DNA of 64,000 nucleotides, from contig JAOSKN010000001.1 of assembly GCA_027493525.1 (NCBI GenBank), forward strand, positions 1,612,001 to 1,676,000, given 5' to 3'. The number at the start of each line of letters is the position of its first letter. Position 1 is the stretch's first letter. Of this stretch, positions 50,631 to 59,616 are shown one piece after another. The position numbers were made by a program, and so were the translations under genes. The stretch comes from Planctomycetota bacterium (GTDB lineage Bacteria; Planctomycetota; SZUA-567; H5-PLA8). The notes under the pieces were generated by a model, which made no database searches, had not been told where the DNA came from, and worked only from the letters and a program-made list of their open reading frames with translations.

Positions 50631-52121
50631 ATGGCAGCCAGGAAACGCGAGCGCAAGTCCGAGGAGCAGGCCGGCGCCGCGAAAGCTCCGCCGCCCGCGC
50701 GGAGCCTCGCCGAACGCCTCTTCGAACCCGTCGATTGCGCTTCGCTGGTCTGGTTTCGCGTCTGCTTCGGGCTGGTCATGGCCTGGCAGTCCGCGAAGTA
50801 TCTTTGGAGCGGCTGGGCCGAGAGCGCCTACGTCAAGCCGGCGTTCCACTTCACGTACTACGGGTTTGGCTGGGTCAAGCCCTGGCCGGGCGAGGGCATG
50901 TATTGGCATTTCTACGCCATGATCGCCCTCTCGCTCCTCGTCGCGGCGGGGGCCCTGTACCGCGTCGGCAGCGCGCTGCTCTTTCTGGCCGTGACGCATT
51001 GGTTCCTGATCGAGGCCACGCAATACAACAACCATTATTACCTGGAATGCCTGCTCGCCTTGCTGCTGGCGTTCATGCCCGCGCACCGGGGGTTCTCCGT
51101 CGATGCGTGGCTCCGGCCGTCGCTGCGCGAGCGGACGGTCCCGGCCTGGACGGTCTGGCTGCTGCGTTTCCAGATTGGAGTCGTGTACTTCTACGGGGGG
51201 CTCGCCAAGTTCGACCCGGACTGGCTTACCGGCATTCCCGTGCGCGGGCTCCTCGGGAAGGCCGCGGCGCTGCCGCTCCTGGGCGAATGGTCCCGCGCGC
51301 CCTGGTTCGGGTGCTTCCTGGCCTACGGCGGGCTCCTGCTCGATCTCCTGATCGTCCCGCTGCTGCTCTGGCGCCGCACGCGCCTCGCCGCGTTTCTCCT
51401 GGCGCTGGGCTTCCATCTCTCCAATTCGGCGCTCTTCACGATCGGCGTCTTCCCGTGGTTCATGATCGGGGCCACGCTGATCTATTTCGATCCCGAATGG
51501 CCGCGCGCGGCGCTGCGCCGGGTGCTGCGGCGCAAGGCGCCTGATGGTGAACCGCCAGCACACGCGGTCCCGCGCCTGGGCAGGCTGCGGCGCGTGGGCC
51601 TGGGACTGCTGACCCTGTATCTCCTGATTCAGGTATTCCTGCCCTTCCGCAGATTGCTCTATCCCCATCGCGTGACGTGGTCGGAGGAAGGCTTCCGCTT
51701 CGCCTGGCACATGATGCTGCGGCACAAACTGACCCAGGCCGAGTTCGTCGTCCTCTCGCCGCGAAACGAGCCGCTGCCGGTGAAGCTCGAAAGGACGCTG
51801 ACCAAGCGCCAGTTCGGCGTGATGCGCTCGAAACCCGACCTGATCCTGCAGTTCGCGCATCACCTCGCGGGCGAGGCCAGGCGGCAGGGGTTCGAGGACG
51901 TGAAGGTCAAGGCCCTGATCTCCTGCTCCCTGAACGGCCGGAAGCCGCAGTTGCTCGTCGATCATACGGTGGACCTGGCCGCCGAGCCGACCGGCCTTCA
52001 GCCCAAGCACTGGATCCGGCCCCTCGAAGAGCCGCTGCCCCCGGACGAGCCCTGGGTGTGGATCGAGCATCCCGAATACAAGCGCGCGCCCGATTTCGAG
52101 GCGTTGGAAGCCGGGGAATAG
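50631..52121 (+). CDS. HTTM-domain (vitamin K-dependent gamma-carboxylase-like) membrane protein, 496 aa
   Basis: Four to eight membrane helices fill residues 45-340. The family motif is clear in THWFLIEATQYNNHYYLECL, and VWFRVCFGLVMAWQSAKYLW marks the first helix. The C-terminal 130 residues form a soluble domain (HMMLRHKLTQAEFVVLSPRN). Eukaryotic relatives carboxylate glutamate in secreted proteins; bacterial HTTM proteins are poorly understood, and target proteins are unknown. The ATG at 50631 is used. It is convergent with the porin gene. Confidence 0.8.
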   Translation: MAARKRERKSEEQAGAAKAPPPARSLAERLFEPVDCASLVWFRVCFGLVMAWQSAKYLWSGWAESAYVKPAFHFTYYGFGWVKPWPGEGMYWHFYAMIALSLLVAAGALYRVGSALLFLAVTHWFLIEATQYNNHYYLECLLALLLAFMPAHRGFSVDAWLRPSLRERTVPAWTVWLLRFQIGVVYFYGGLAKFDPDWLTGIPVRGLLGKAAALPLLGEWSRAPWFGCFLAYGGLLLDLLIVPLLLWRRTRLAAFLLALGFHLSNSALFTIGVFPWFMIGATLIYFDPEWPRAALRRVLRRKAPDGEPPAHAVPRLGRLRRVGLGLLTLYLLIQVFLPFRRLLYPHRVTWSEEGFRFAWHMMLRHKLTQAEFVVLSPRNEPLPVKLERTLTKRQFGVMRSKPDLILQFAHHLAGEARRQGFEDVKVKALISCSLNGRKPQLLVDHTVDLAAEPTGLQPKHWIRPLEEPLPPDEPWVWIEHPEYKRAPDFEALEAGE

Positions 52122-52233
52122 AAGCGCGTCACAAGATCGGATCGAGAAGCGCGACGGTCGCGCGCGCCGCTGGGCGCCTGGAATCGGCCGGCTGGATCGG
52201 TCTGGCGGCAATCCTGCCGGGCGCAAAAAGAAC

Positions 52234-52263
52234 GGGGCCGTCCCGGATACCCGGGACGGCCCC
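52234..52263 (-). terminator. Rho-independent terminator of the porin gene
   Basis: ggggccgtcccgg and ccgggacggcccc pair perfectly around a four-base loop. On the minus strand the hairpin is followed by gttctttttg, giving a short U-tract, so it ends the porin transcript. Confidence 0.88.
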
Positions 52264-52287
52264 GCAAGTCTTACGTTCCAGTGCGGA

Positions 52288-53937
52288 CTAGAAGTCGATC
52301 TGGAAGCGCATCATGAAGGCATGCATGATGCCGTTGACGCGGAGACCGACGCCGCTCGCTTCGGCATTGCCCGGCGGAGGACTTCCAACCGAAACGCTGT
52401 TCGGGTCGCCGTCTTCGAGATTGGTGTATACGTAGTTCCACATGAAGCGCATATTGGGGTTCAGATACCAGTTGACGCCGGCGGTGACGTTCTGGATCAA
52501 CCCGCCGCGCACGCGCGTCTGGTGCGGATCGGTGATGCCGGCCGCGTCGTCGGGATCGAAGCCGTTGGAATCCAGGTTGAGCCAGGAGTAGCGGAGCGCG
52601 ACTTCCCATGCGCCCAGCCCGATGCCGTCGCCGACCCAGAAGTTCTTCTTGGGCTTGACGCGGTCGAAGAGCCCGCTGGACTGCTTGTACTTCCGGCTCT
52701 CGCCGGTGATGAAGTAGCTGCCGAAGACGTAGAACCCATGCAGGAAGGCGTCGTCGGCGTTGTCATCCAGGAGGTCGGGGCCCGAGGGATCGTCGGTAAA
52801 GACGCCGATGTCGCGGTCCACCCATGCGCCGACGTACTCCGCCTGCAACGACCAGTTCTTGTAGACGAAGGCCATTTCGGCGCCCAGCAGGCTGATGCTG
52901 TCCGCGGTCAGGGTGCCGGTGTCCACGAAGCGGTCCACGCGGACTTCGGGGCGCGCGCGGAAGCGGAAGCGCTTGTCCGGGGGCGTGTAGTGGCGGCCCG
53001 ACAGACCCAAGTGAACCATCTTCTTGCCATCGTCCTGATACCAGGGCTGGCCCCAGACGCGCCCGGAGAAGGCCCAGTTGGCCTGCCCGTCGCTGGGGAA
53101 GAAGGCGGCGTCGACGTCGCCGGCGTCGTCGTCCACGTTGTCGTCGGTGTCGTCGCGCGTGTCTTCGCCCGTCACGTTGCCTTCGCGGAACACGCCGACC
53201 TTCCAGCCCAGCCGGCTGTCGAAGTGGTTGTTGCTGAACGAAATCCCGGGATTGCGGCTGGGAATGAACGCGTCGCTCAGCATGCTCCGTTCCATGAAGG
53301 TGATGTACTTGGAACTGGTCTGCTCTTCGAGGCCGACGGGTTCGTACTGGTTGCCGATGGTCGCCGTGCCGAGGCCCGGGATGTTCTTCAGGCCCATGTA
53401 CACGTCCTTGAACTCGACCGTGTTGTCGCCGTCCTCGGCGAAGTCCATCTGCAGCTTGAAGAACGCGTTCTTGTAGATGTCGCCGCCGAAGAACAGGCGC
53501 ACGCGGCGGAACTCGGTGCTGTTTTCCTGCTCGCTGAGGGAGTCGCTGATGCGGCTGTCTTCCATGGGGAAAGTCCAGTCCCACATGATGCGGCCGCCCA
53601 GGGCCAGGTTGAAGTCCTTGTTGGCGGTCGTGAACTTCAGCCCTTCCTTCCAGTAGACCTTGAAGGTGTTGTCGTCGGGCTTCTTCTCGCCCTCGGCGAA
53701 GTACATGCCGCTCTCGAGGCTCGAGATCTTCTGCGCCAGGGCGTCCTGCCCCTTGGCCGAAGATTGCAGATGCATGATCTGCTGATCCTTCTGAGCCAGA
53801 TCGGCCTGCTGGCGCTCGACCAGCTTTTCCAGCCGCCGCAGCCGCTCTTCGACGTCCGCGCTGGCCTCCGATGCCGCGAGCGGCATGGCCAGCCAAGCCA
53901 TGGCCATCGCGACGGTCAACCACAAGCACTTACTCAT
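52288..53937 (-). CDS. OprP/OprO-like phosphate-selective porin
   Basis: The 549-residue protein has a signal peptide (MSKCLWLTVAMAMAWLAMPL, then AASEAS), a coiled-coil segment (VEERLRRLEKLVERQQADLA) typical of trimeric outer-membrane porins of this family, and then a long beta-barrel with repeated aromatic strands (EFRRVRLFFGGDIYKNAFFK, LQMDFAEDG). It ends MMRFQIDF with a terminal Phe as usual for outer-membrane barrels. It should take up phosphate or pyrophosphate across the outer membrane. The ATG at 53937 follows a GGGGGAGGG site. A PhoB-like operator lies upstream, and phoR and phoB follow on the same strand. Confidence 0.88.
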   Translation of the reverse strand: MSKCLWLTVAMAMAWLAMPLAASEASADVEERLRRLEKLVERQQADLAQKDQQIMHLQSSAKGQDALAQKISSLESGMYFAEGEKKPDDNTFKVYWKEGLKFTTANKDFNLALGGRIMWDWTFPMEDSRISDSLSEQENSTEFRRVRLFFGGDIYKNAFFKLQMDFAEDGDNTVEFKDVYMGLKNIPGLGTATIGNQYEPVGLEEQTSSKYITFMERSMLSDAFIPSRNPGISFSNNHFDSRLGWKVGVFREGNVTGEDTRDDTDDNVDDDAGDVDAAFFPSDGQANWAFSGRVWGQPWYQDDGKKMVHLGLSGRHYTPPDKRFRFRARPEVRVDRFVDTGTLTADSISLLGAEMAFVYKNWSLQAEYVGAWVDRDIGVFTDDPSGPDLLDDNADDAFLHGFYVFGSYFITGESRKYKQSSGLFDRVKPKKNFWVGDGIGLGAWEVALRYSWLNLDSNGFDPDDAAGITDPHQTRVRGGLIQNVTAGVNWYLNPNMRFMWNYVYTNLEDGDPNSVSVGSPPPGNAEASGVGLRVNGIMHAFMMRFQIDF

Positions 53938-54018
53938 GAGACGAGACCCTCCCCCTTTTTGAAAAGGGCAACCAAACCCGTTGCACTCGTGATGCGAAGC
54001 GGTCCGGAACGATACCCG

Positions 54019-54051
54019 CGGTCTGTAAATGATTCGTGAAGCCAATATGAA
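54019..54051 (-). promoter_or_regulatory. PhoB-like operator of the porin gene
   Basis: On the minus strand three 11-bp units follow each other: TTCATATTGGC, TTCACGAATCA, TTTACAGACCG. The same TTCA-spaced pattern occurs upstream of phoB. Direct 11-bp repeats are the known binding mode of PhoB. The rest of the gap to 54228 shows no gene. Confidence 0.75.
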
Positions 54052-54228
54052 ATGACTATAATTCGAGCGTCAATCGAAGGCCTTCAAGATGCCCGGTTCG
54101 AATCCGCAACTGTCGTAAAGACAATGAGTAAAGAGACCGTATGGAGCGGATGAAGCTCCATGGGCAAGACCCGCGGTGCGTAAATTTAAGATCAATTCTG
54201 AATCAATAATAGGAGGACACGGCGAAGT

Positions 54229-56044
54229 TCAGGCGCCGGTGGGCGTCGCTTCTCGCTTGCTGAGATCCTGCGCCAGCGGCAGATGGATGCGGAAGGTGCT
54301 GCCGCGCCCGGGGAAGCTCTCCAGGGAGACGCGCCCGCCGAGCGCCAGGGCGATGTGCTTGACGATCGAGAGGCCCAGTCCCGTGCCGCCGAGTTCGCGC
54401 GAGCGCGCCTTGTCGACGCGATAGAAGCGCTCGAAGATCCGCTTCTGATGCACCGGGTCGATGCCGATGCCGGTGTCCTGCACTTCCACCAGCGCGTGCC
54501 GGTCTTCCTGCTTCAGGCGCAGCCAGATCTGGCCGCCGGGCGGCGTGTACTTGATCGCGTTGTCGAGCAGGTTGTCGATGGCCTGGCGCAGCACCTCGTA
54601 GTCGCCCTTCACCGGCAGCGCGCCCTCGCAGGCTTCCACGCTGATCTGGATGCGGCGGTCGTCGGCGGAGGCGCGCAGGACGCGGGCCGATTCGAGCGCG
54701 GGCTCCCGCAGGTCGAGATGTTCGCGGTCCAGCACGGCGCCGTCGGACTCCGCGCGCGAGAGCGTCAGCAGGTCCACGACGATCTGGGAGAGGCGCAGGC
54801 CCTGGCGGTGGACTTTTTCGAGGAAGCGCATGCGCGTGGCCTCGTCCATCGCCGGATCCTCGAGCAGCGTCTCCACGAGGCCGCGAATGGCGGTGAGCGG
54901 CGTCTTCAGCTCGTGCGAGACGTTGGCCACGAAGTCGCGGCGGACTTCCTCGAGCCGGCGCAGGTCGGTGATGTCCTCGATGATCACCACGGCGCCGGAG
55001 AGCTGCCCGTCACTGCCGCGCAGGGGGGAGGCGTGGAGCTTGACGTACAGGTCCCGCGGCGGCGCGACGAGGCGCAGCTCGCGCTCGCTGGCCCCGTCCG
55101 AACCCAGGGCCTGGGCGAGGGCGTCGCAGACCTCGCGCGTGCGGGTCGCCTCCCAGATCTTGTGCCCGGTCAGGTCGCCGGCCTGGAGGCGCAGGATTTT
55201 CCGCGCGGCTTCGTTGAGGTGGACGATGCGCTCGTCCCGGTCCACCGCGATCACGCCCTCGGCCATGCTGGCGAGGACGGCGGCGAGCTTGTTGCGGTCG
55301 GTCAGGATCGTCTGCATGCGCTCCTGAAGCTGCCCGGCCATGGCGTTGAACGCGCCGGCCAGCTCGCCGAACTCGTGGGTGGAATCCACCGGCACCTTCT
55401 GCGTGTAGTCGCCGGCGGCGATGGCATGCACGGCGCCGGTCATGCGGCCGAGCGGGCCGGTGATGCCGCGCGCCACGAAGAAGCCCAGCGCCAGCGCGAT
55501 CAGGGCCGCCGTCACGGCGCCGACGGCGATCCGGCCGCGCAGGTCGGCCAGCCGCGACTCCAGCGCCGTCAGCGGGAGGGACGTGCGCACGTAGCCCAGC
55601 GGCGGGTCGCCGCCCACCTGGAGCGCCGAGTACAGCATGCGCGCCTTGACCGTGTCGCTGTAGCGCGAGGCCTCGCCGCGGCCGGCCTGGCGGGCGGCCA
55701 CGATCTCGGGGCGGCCCAGGTGGTTCTCCATGCGCTCGGGCAGCTCGTCGGAATCGGCCAGCACCCCGCCGTCGGCGGCGATGACGGTCAGGCGCGCGCC
55801 GATTTCGCGGCCCAGGCCCTGGATGCGCAGTTCGAGTTCGGCCGCCGGCGGGCCGCCTGGGGAAAGGTAGGGCGCGGCCAGATCGCGCAGCAGCACGGCC
55901 TTCGAATGCAGGCCGCGGGCGGTCTCTTCAATGGAATCGCGTTCGATGCGCCCGGCGACCAGCACACCGACGATGGCCGTCGTGGCGAGGATCAGGATGA
56001 CGTACCCGGCGTACAGCTTCCCGAAAAAAACGGGAACGGACCAT
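54229..56044 (-). CDS. phoR: PhoR-type sensor histidine kinase (frameshift in first membrane helix region)
   Basis: The protein has two membrane helices around a 130-residue periplasmic sensor, then HAMP (GPLGRMTGAVHAIAAGDYTQ), a PAS domain (MAEGVIAVDRDERIVHLNEA), the HisKA H-box FVANVSHELKTPLTAIRG and the ATPase boxes DNLLDNAIKYTP, DTGIGI and GTGLGLSIVKH. The uninterrupted frame starts only at about 55965, inside the first helix. Shortening the T7 run (56025-56031) by one gives MVRSRFFGKLYAGYVILILA from an ATG at 56044, three bases after the phoB stop and with a complete helix. I take that as the true start (604 aa). It phosphorylates PhoB under phosphate limitation. Confidence 0.9.
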
Positions 56045-56047
56045 GCC

Positions 56048-56746
56048 TCACTCCCCGCCGTCCTTGAAGCGGTAGCCCACGCCGCGGATCGTCTCGATCG
56101 TCTCCCGGTGCGGGCCCAGTTTCTTGCGGATCGCGCGGATATGCACGTCGATGTTCCGGTCGATCACGAACGCGTCGCCGCGGACCACGTGGCCCAGCAA
56201 CTGGTCGCGCGTGAAGACCCGCCCGGCATGCGCGGCCAGGAAGTGCAGCAGCCGGAACTCGGTCGCCGTGAACGGGACCGGCTCGCCGTCGATCTTCACC
56301 TCGTGGCGGCCCGCGTCGATCACGATCCCTTCCCGAGCGATCCGCTCCTTGCCGTTGCGCTCTTCCTTCAGCGGGCCGCGGCGCAGCACCGCCTTCACCC
56401 GCGCCAGCAGTTCCTTCGGGCTGAACGGCTTGGTGACGTAGTCGTCGGCGCCCACGCCAAGGCCCAGCACCACGTCGCTCTCTTCGCCCTTCGCCGTGAC
56501 CATCATCACCGGCGTCGAGCGCGTCAGCGGGTCGGACTTCAGCCGCCGGCAGAGTTCGATCCCGTCGAGACCCGGCAGCATCAGGTCCAGGAGCACCAGG
56601 TCCGGCGCTTCCTTGCGGACCTTGCGCAGGCCGTCCTCGCCGTCCCGCGCGCTGGCCACGCGGTAGCCTTCCTTGGAGAGATTGTACTCCAGCAGTTCCA
56701 GAATATCCGACTCATCTTCGATCACGACGATCTTCGCGGTGCTCAC
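56048..56746 (-). CDS. phoB: PhoB-type response regulator
   Basis: The 232-residue OmpR/PhoB-family regulator has a receiver with acidic DE pair and phospho-Asp (VVIEDESDILELLEYNLSKE, LVLLDLMLPGLDGIELCRRL, Lys in VTKPFSP), then a winged-helix DNA-binding domain (RLLHFLAAHAGRVFTRDQLL, IDVHIRAIRKKLGPHRETIE). ATG at 56746 with AGGAGAC upstream. It forms an operon with phoR, and a matching 11-bp repeat site lies in its own promoter, suggesting autoregulation. Confidence 0.93.
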   Translation of the reverse strand: MSTAKIVVIEDESDILELLEYNLSKEGYRVASARDGEDGLRKVRKEAPDLVLLDLMLPGLDGIELCRRLKSDPLTRSTPVMMVTAKGEESDVVLGLGVGADDYVTKPFSPKELLARVKAVLRRGPLKEERNGKERIAREGIVIDAGRHEVKIDGEPVPFTATEFRLLHFLAAHAGRVFTRDQLLGHVVRGDAFVIDRNIDVHIRAIRKKLGPHRETIETIRGVGYRFKDGGE

Positions 56747-56797
56747 GGAAGTCTCCTCGGGGTAGGTAACGCGCCAGCCACGCTTGAAATGTACGCC

Positions 56798-56830
56798 GCG
56801 TAAATGAAGGAAATGTGAAGATAGGATGAA
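56798..56830 (-). promoter_or_regulatory. PhoB-like operator of phoB
   Basis: On the minus strand: TTCATCCTATC, TTCACATTTCC, TTCATTTACGC, three consecutive 11-bp units. They match the porin operator in spacing and in the TTCA start of each unit. The AT-rich stretch to 56924 contains no gene. Confidence 0.75.
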
Positions 56831-56924
56831 TGTTAAGACCTTATATTTGGCCGCAACTCACTAAATCATAACCAGTTATATGACAATTTACTACCCAATA
56901 TATATCTGGTATTTATTCGGGGTA

Positions 56925-57638
56925 TCAAGTTCCTAGCGGCACGCCCTTGCGGACCGTCACCGCCGAGCCCTCCGCCAGGAATGCCGAGGCCGGCGGGCCG
57001 GCCAGCGCCTTCCCGAAGCCCGGGTAGCACGCCTCCGCGTCGCCGCTCAAGCCCGCCTCGCCGGCCGCCCAGACGCGCCACGCCGGGTGTTCGACCTGGT
57101 ACTCCAGCGTCGAACCGTCGCGCTGGCGCGTGTAGCCCCAGTAATGCTCGGCGATAAAGGACGCCTCGCTGCCCTCGGCGGGCACGGACGGTTCGCCCAT
57201 CCCGCGCACGCGCGCCTCGAACGGTTTGCCGCGCCAGGTCCAGCGGTAGCTCGCCGCCGGCGGCGCGCCGCGCTCGATGGAATGCCCCATTGGGACCGAA
57301 GCGTATTGCTCGTTGTAGACCGTCCGCGCGACCCAGGCCACCGCCCAGCGCGGGACCAGCTCGCGAATGAAGACCACGCCGCGCCGGACCTCGCCGCGGG
57401 CCTCGCGCCGCACGTAGAAGCGCAGGTTGACCTCCTCGAAGTTGCAGTGAAAGGGAATCGGCAAGCCCAGCACGCGCGTCTTCCCGAAGTGGAATCCGAC
57501 GACGCTCGCCAGCGCGCGGCCCGCGTGGAGGTCCAGTTCGGTTCCGGCTGGGACGATCGGGCGCAGCAGGGCGGGGTCGAGTTCCCAGTTGAGCATGACC
57601 AGCCAGGTCCATTCGGCGGTGAGGAAGGGGGAGGCCAT
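56925..57638 (-). CDS. DUF2071 (YqjF-like) protein
   Basis: The 237-residue protein (ATG at 57638) begins MASPFLTAEWTWLVMLNWEL, then shows the DUF2071 signatures VVGFHFGKTRVLGLPIPFHC and NFEEVNLRFYVRRE. It is acetoacetate-decarboxylase-like in fold and function is unknown. No signal peptide. It is followed by AT-rich DNA downstream and preceded by a heptamer array; it is divergent from the DUF393 gene. Confidence 0.85.
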   Translation of the reverse strand: MASPFLTAEWTWLVMLNWELDPALLRPIVPAGTELDLHAGRALASVVGFHFGKTRVLGLPIPFHCNFEEVNLRFYVRREARGEVRRGVVFIRELVPRWAVAWVARTVYNEQYASVPMGHSIERGAPPAASYRWTWRGKPFEARVRGMGEPSVPAEGSEASFIAEHYWGYTRQRDGSTLEYQVEHPAWRVWAAGEAGLSGDAEACYPGFGKALAGPPASAFLAEGSAVTVRKGVPLGT

Positions 57639-57639
57639 G

Positions 57640-57776
57640 GCGAGGCAAATTCCAATTCCAAAGAACCAAGAACCAAACAAATCGCAAAACTCAAACTGCA
57701 AATCACAAACAGCAAACAAACGGCAAACGGCAAACGGCAAACGGCAAACGGCAAACAGCAAACGGCAGGCGGCCTT
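57640..57776. repeat. CGGCAAA heptamer tandem array
   Basis: aaacggc units occur at least seven times in a row around 57715-57767, preceded by looser copies (aaccaagaaccaaac, gcaaactcaaactgcaaat). It is the reverse-strand version of the TTTGCCG arrays elsewhere. Confidence 0.9.
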
Positions 57777-57882
57777 GGCCTTCACCTCGAAAGGCGGCGC
57801 ATGACCGTGAGAAGACGGGCTGCCTCCGGTGACGGCATGAAGTATAACCGTCTTGCACGGAACGGCGAAGGCCGGAGGACGC

Positions 57883-58293
57883 ATGGCGAACGCAGCTCCC
57901 GCGACCGAACCCGCGACTCCTAAGGCCGGCTGGGTGCTCTACGACGGCACGTGCGGGATCTGCCGGCGCTTCATGGGCCTCGTGCGCGGCACGCTGGAGC
58001 GGCGCGGCTTCGCGCTGGAGCCCTTGCAGGCGCCGTGGGTCAACGCGCGGCTGAAGCTGACCGAAGAGGAATTGCTCCGCGACCTGCTGCTGCTGACGGC
58101 CGACGGCGCGCTCTACCGCGGGGCGGACGCCTACCTGTATGCGATGCGGCGGATCTGGTACGCGTGGCCGGCGGGGGTGCTCTTCATGCTCCCGGGGCTG
58201 CACGGGCTCTTCGCGCGCGCGTACCGCTGGTTCGCGGACAACCGTTACCGGTTCTCGGGGACCTGCGCGCTGCCGGAGCGCGGCGGGGACTGA
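57883..58293 (+). CDS. DUF393 (DCC1-like) thiol oxidoreductase
   Basis: The 136-residue protein has the family motif YDGTCGICRRFMGLVRG, with the DGxCxxC site near the N-terminus, and later YRGADAYLYAMRRIW. It is thioredoxin-like; DCC1-family proteins act in disulfide handling. The ATG at 57883 follows CGGAGGAC. Its 3' end overlaps the convergent FGE-like gene by 49 bp. DUF393 and HTTM proteins are often found together in other genomes; the HTTM gene here is 6 kb away. Confidence 0.85.
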   Translation: MANAAPATEPATPKAGWVLYDGTCGICRRFMGLVRGTLERRGFALEPLQAPWVNARLKLTEEELLRDLLLLTADGALYRGADAYLYAMRRIWYAWPAGVLFMLPGLHGLFARAYRWFADNRYRFSGTCALPERGGD

Positions 58294-59513
58294 TCGACTT
58301 CGAGGAGGAGGCGGAAGCCGGTCTCGAGATCTGGTCCCTTATATACGCTTCGATACGCCGAACGACATTCGTGAGCTTGTGTAAACTTCGAACCTCCTCG
58401 CTTGACCTGATTCGATTTAGTCAAGGCTCCTTTCGGGTCCGTAACAGGAGCAGAGTCGTAACCCCTCAGTCCATCCATGCAAATTTCCCAAGCATTACCA
58501 TGCATGTCGAAAAGCCCCCAGGCGTTGCCTTTCTTTTGGCCGCAAAGGTTGAGTCCATTTAGCCAAACCGGTGGGCGTTGGCTGCTGAATTCGGCGTATT
58601 CTGCCAAGAGCGCCTCACCCGAACTGAAACTTGCGTAACTACCTGCGCGGCAAGCGAATTCCCATTCCGCCTCATAAGGCAACCTGAAAGAATGTCCGAA
58701 TTCTTTTTCGAGATATGAACTAAAACTATTTAACTCAAGTGAGGTCATATGCGTTACTGGCGAGTCGGCAGGGAGGCTCATCATGCCTATCATCTGCTCG
58801 AACAGCTTCGCCACATTCTCTTCTGTCGAGTTGTGGAGTGAAAAGGTGTAACTCATTCTGCCGTCACGGTGAAGGTGGACATTCCAGTATTCAATTCCAT
58901 TCTTTTGGTCGATACGATCAGGCGACTTGTTCATTACGCTATAAAACTGCCTGATAGATGTTTCATATTTTGCAAGATAGTATGGCCTCGAAATGGTAAC
59001 CAGATGCGCGGGAACTTCGTTCGGTTCGGCCAACCTCCAGCGCTTCAGGTCCAGCTCGTATCGCACCGCATCCAACTCCGCCGTCTTCCCCCGCGCGAAG
59101 CCGTACATGGCGAAGCCCGCGAGCACCGCCAGCAACAGCAGCGTCTTCAGACCGAACTGCGGGCGCGTCTTGGTGCGCCAGGCGTGGCTCAGGATCATCC
59201 CCACCAGGCACAGGAACGCGCAGAGGAAGAACTTGAAGATCAGGCGCCCCGGTAGGGGGCTTTCGCTCGGCAGGACCGGCTCGGGCGTGCCCATGACGAA
59301 GCGCCCGGCGGGGATCAGCACGAAGTCCATGGTCACGCCGCCGCCCAAATCGAGCGACTTCGCCGGCGGCAGCCCAACGAGTTGCGCGTACTCCTCGACC
59401 GACTGCCGCCCGTCCCAGAGCGGCCAGGCCGGTTCGGCTTCGGCGGCGCGGAGTCCGAAGCCGGCCATCAACGCGAGGAAGGCCGCGCAGCAGGCTCCCA
59501 ACGGCAGGGTCAT
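58245..59513 (-). CDS. Formylglycine-generating-enzyme-like protein with transmembrane insertion, 422 aa
   Basis: After a signal-peptide-like start (MTLPLGACCAAFLALMAGFG), the FGE/SUMF1 domain begins (GGGVTMDFVLIPAGRFVMGT) but is interrupted by about 75 residues with two membrane helices (LIFKFFLCAFLCLVGMILSH, FGLKTLLLLAVLAGFAMYGF). The domain then resumes with HLVTISRPYYLAKYETSIRQ and runs through RLPYEAEWEFACRAG, LFDMHGNAWEICMDG to TGFRLLLEV. It probably sits in the membrane. The Cys pair of true formylglycine enzymes is not clearly conserved, so it may be a carbohydrate-binding or structural relative. The stop overlaps the DUF393 gene. Confidence 0.8.
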   Translation of the reverse strand: MTLPLGACCAAFLALMAGFGLRAAEAEPAWPLWDGRQSVEEYAQLVGLPPAKSLDLGGGVTMDFVLIPAGRFVMGTPEPVLPSESPLPGRLIFKFFLCAFLCLVGMILSHAWRTKTRPQFGLKTLLLLAVLAGFAMYGFARGKTAELDAVRYELDLKRWRLAEPNEVPAHLVTISRPYYLAKYETSIRQFYSVMNKSPDRIDQKNGIEYWNVHLHRDGRMSYTFSLHNSTEENVAKLFEQMIGMMSLPADSPVTHMTSLELNSFSSYLEKEFGHSFRLPYEAEWEFACRAGSYASFSSGEALLAEYAEFSSQRPPVWLNGLNLCGQKKGNAWGLFDMHGNAWEICMDGLRGYDSAPVTDPKGALTKSNQVKRGGSKFTQAHECRSAYRSVYKGPDLETGFRLLLEVDQSPPRSGSAQVPENR

Positions 59514-59551
59514 GCGCGCATTTTAGCCCGTTGGAGGCCGTGCAGCTACTT

Positions 59552-59580
59552 CGTAGCGCGGGCGGTTCGCCCGCGCTACG
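59552..59580. repeat. Perfect 13-bp-arm palindrome gtagcgcgggcg
   Basis: cgtagcgcgggcg and cgcccgcgctacg are exact inverse complements around gtt. Similar gtagcg units occur near 15850, 17695 and 23885, so it is REP-like; it could also end the transcript of the gene at 59617. Confidence 0.7.
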
Positions 59581-59616
59581 TAAGGCGCCGCCGGGACGCC
59601 GGCGCTCCGAACGGCG

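Noticed and set aside
54060..54140. tRNA-like T-loop sequence ggttcgaatccgc
   Set aside because: No D-arm, anticodon arm or acceptor pairing can be built around it.
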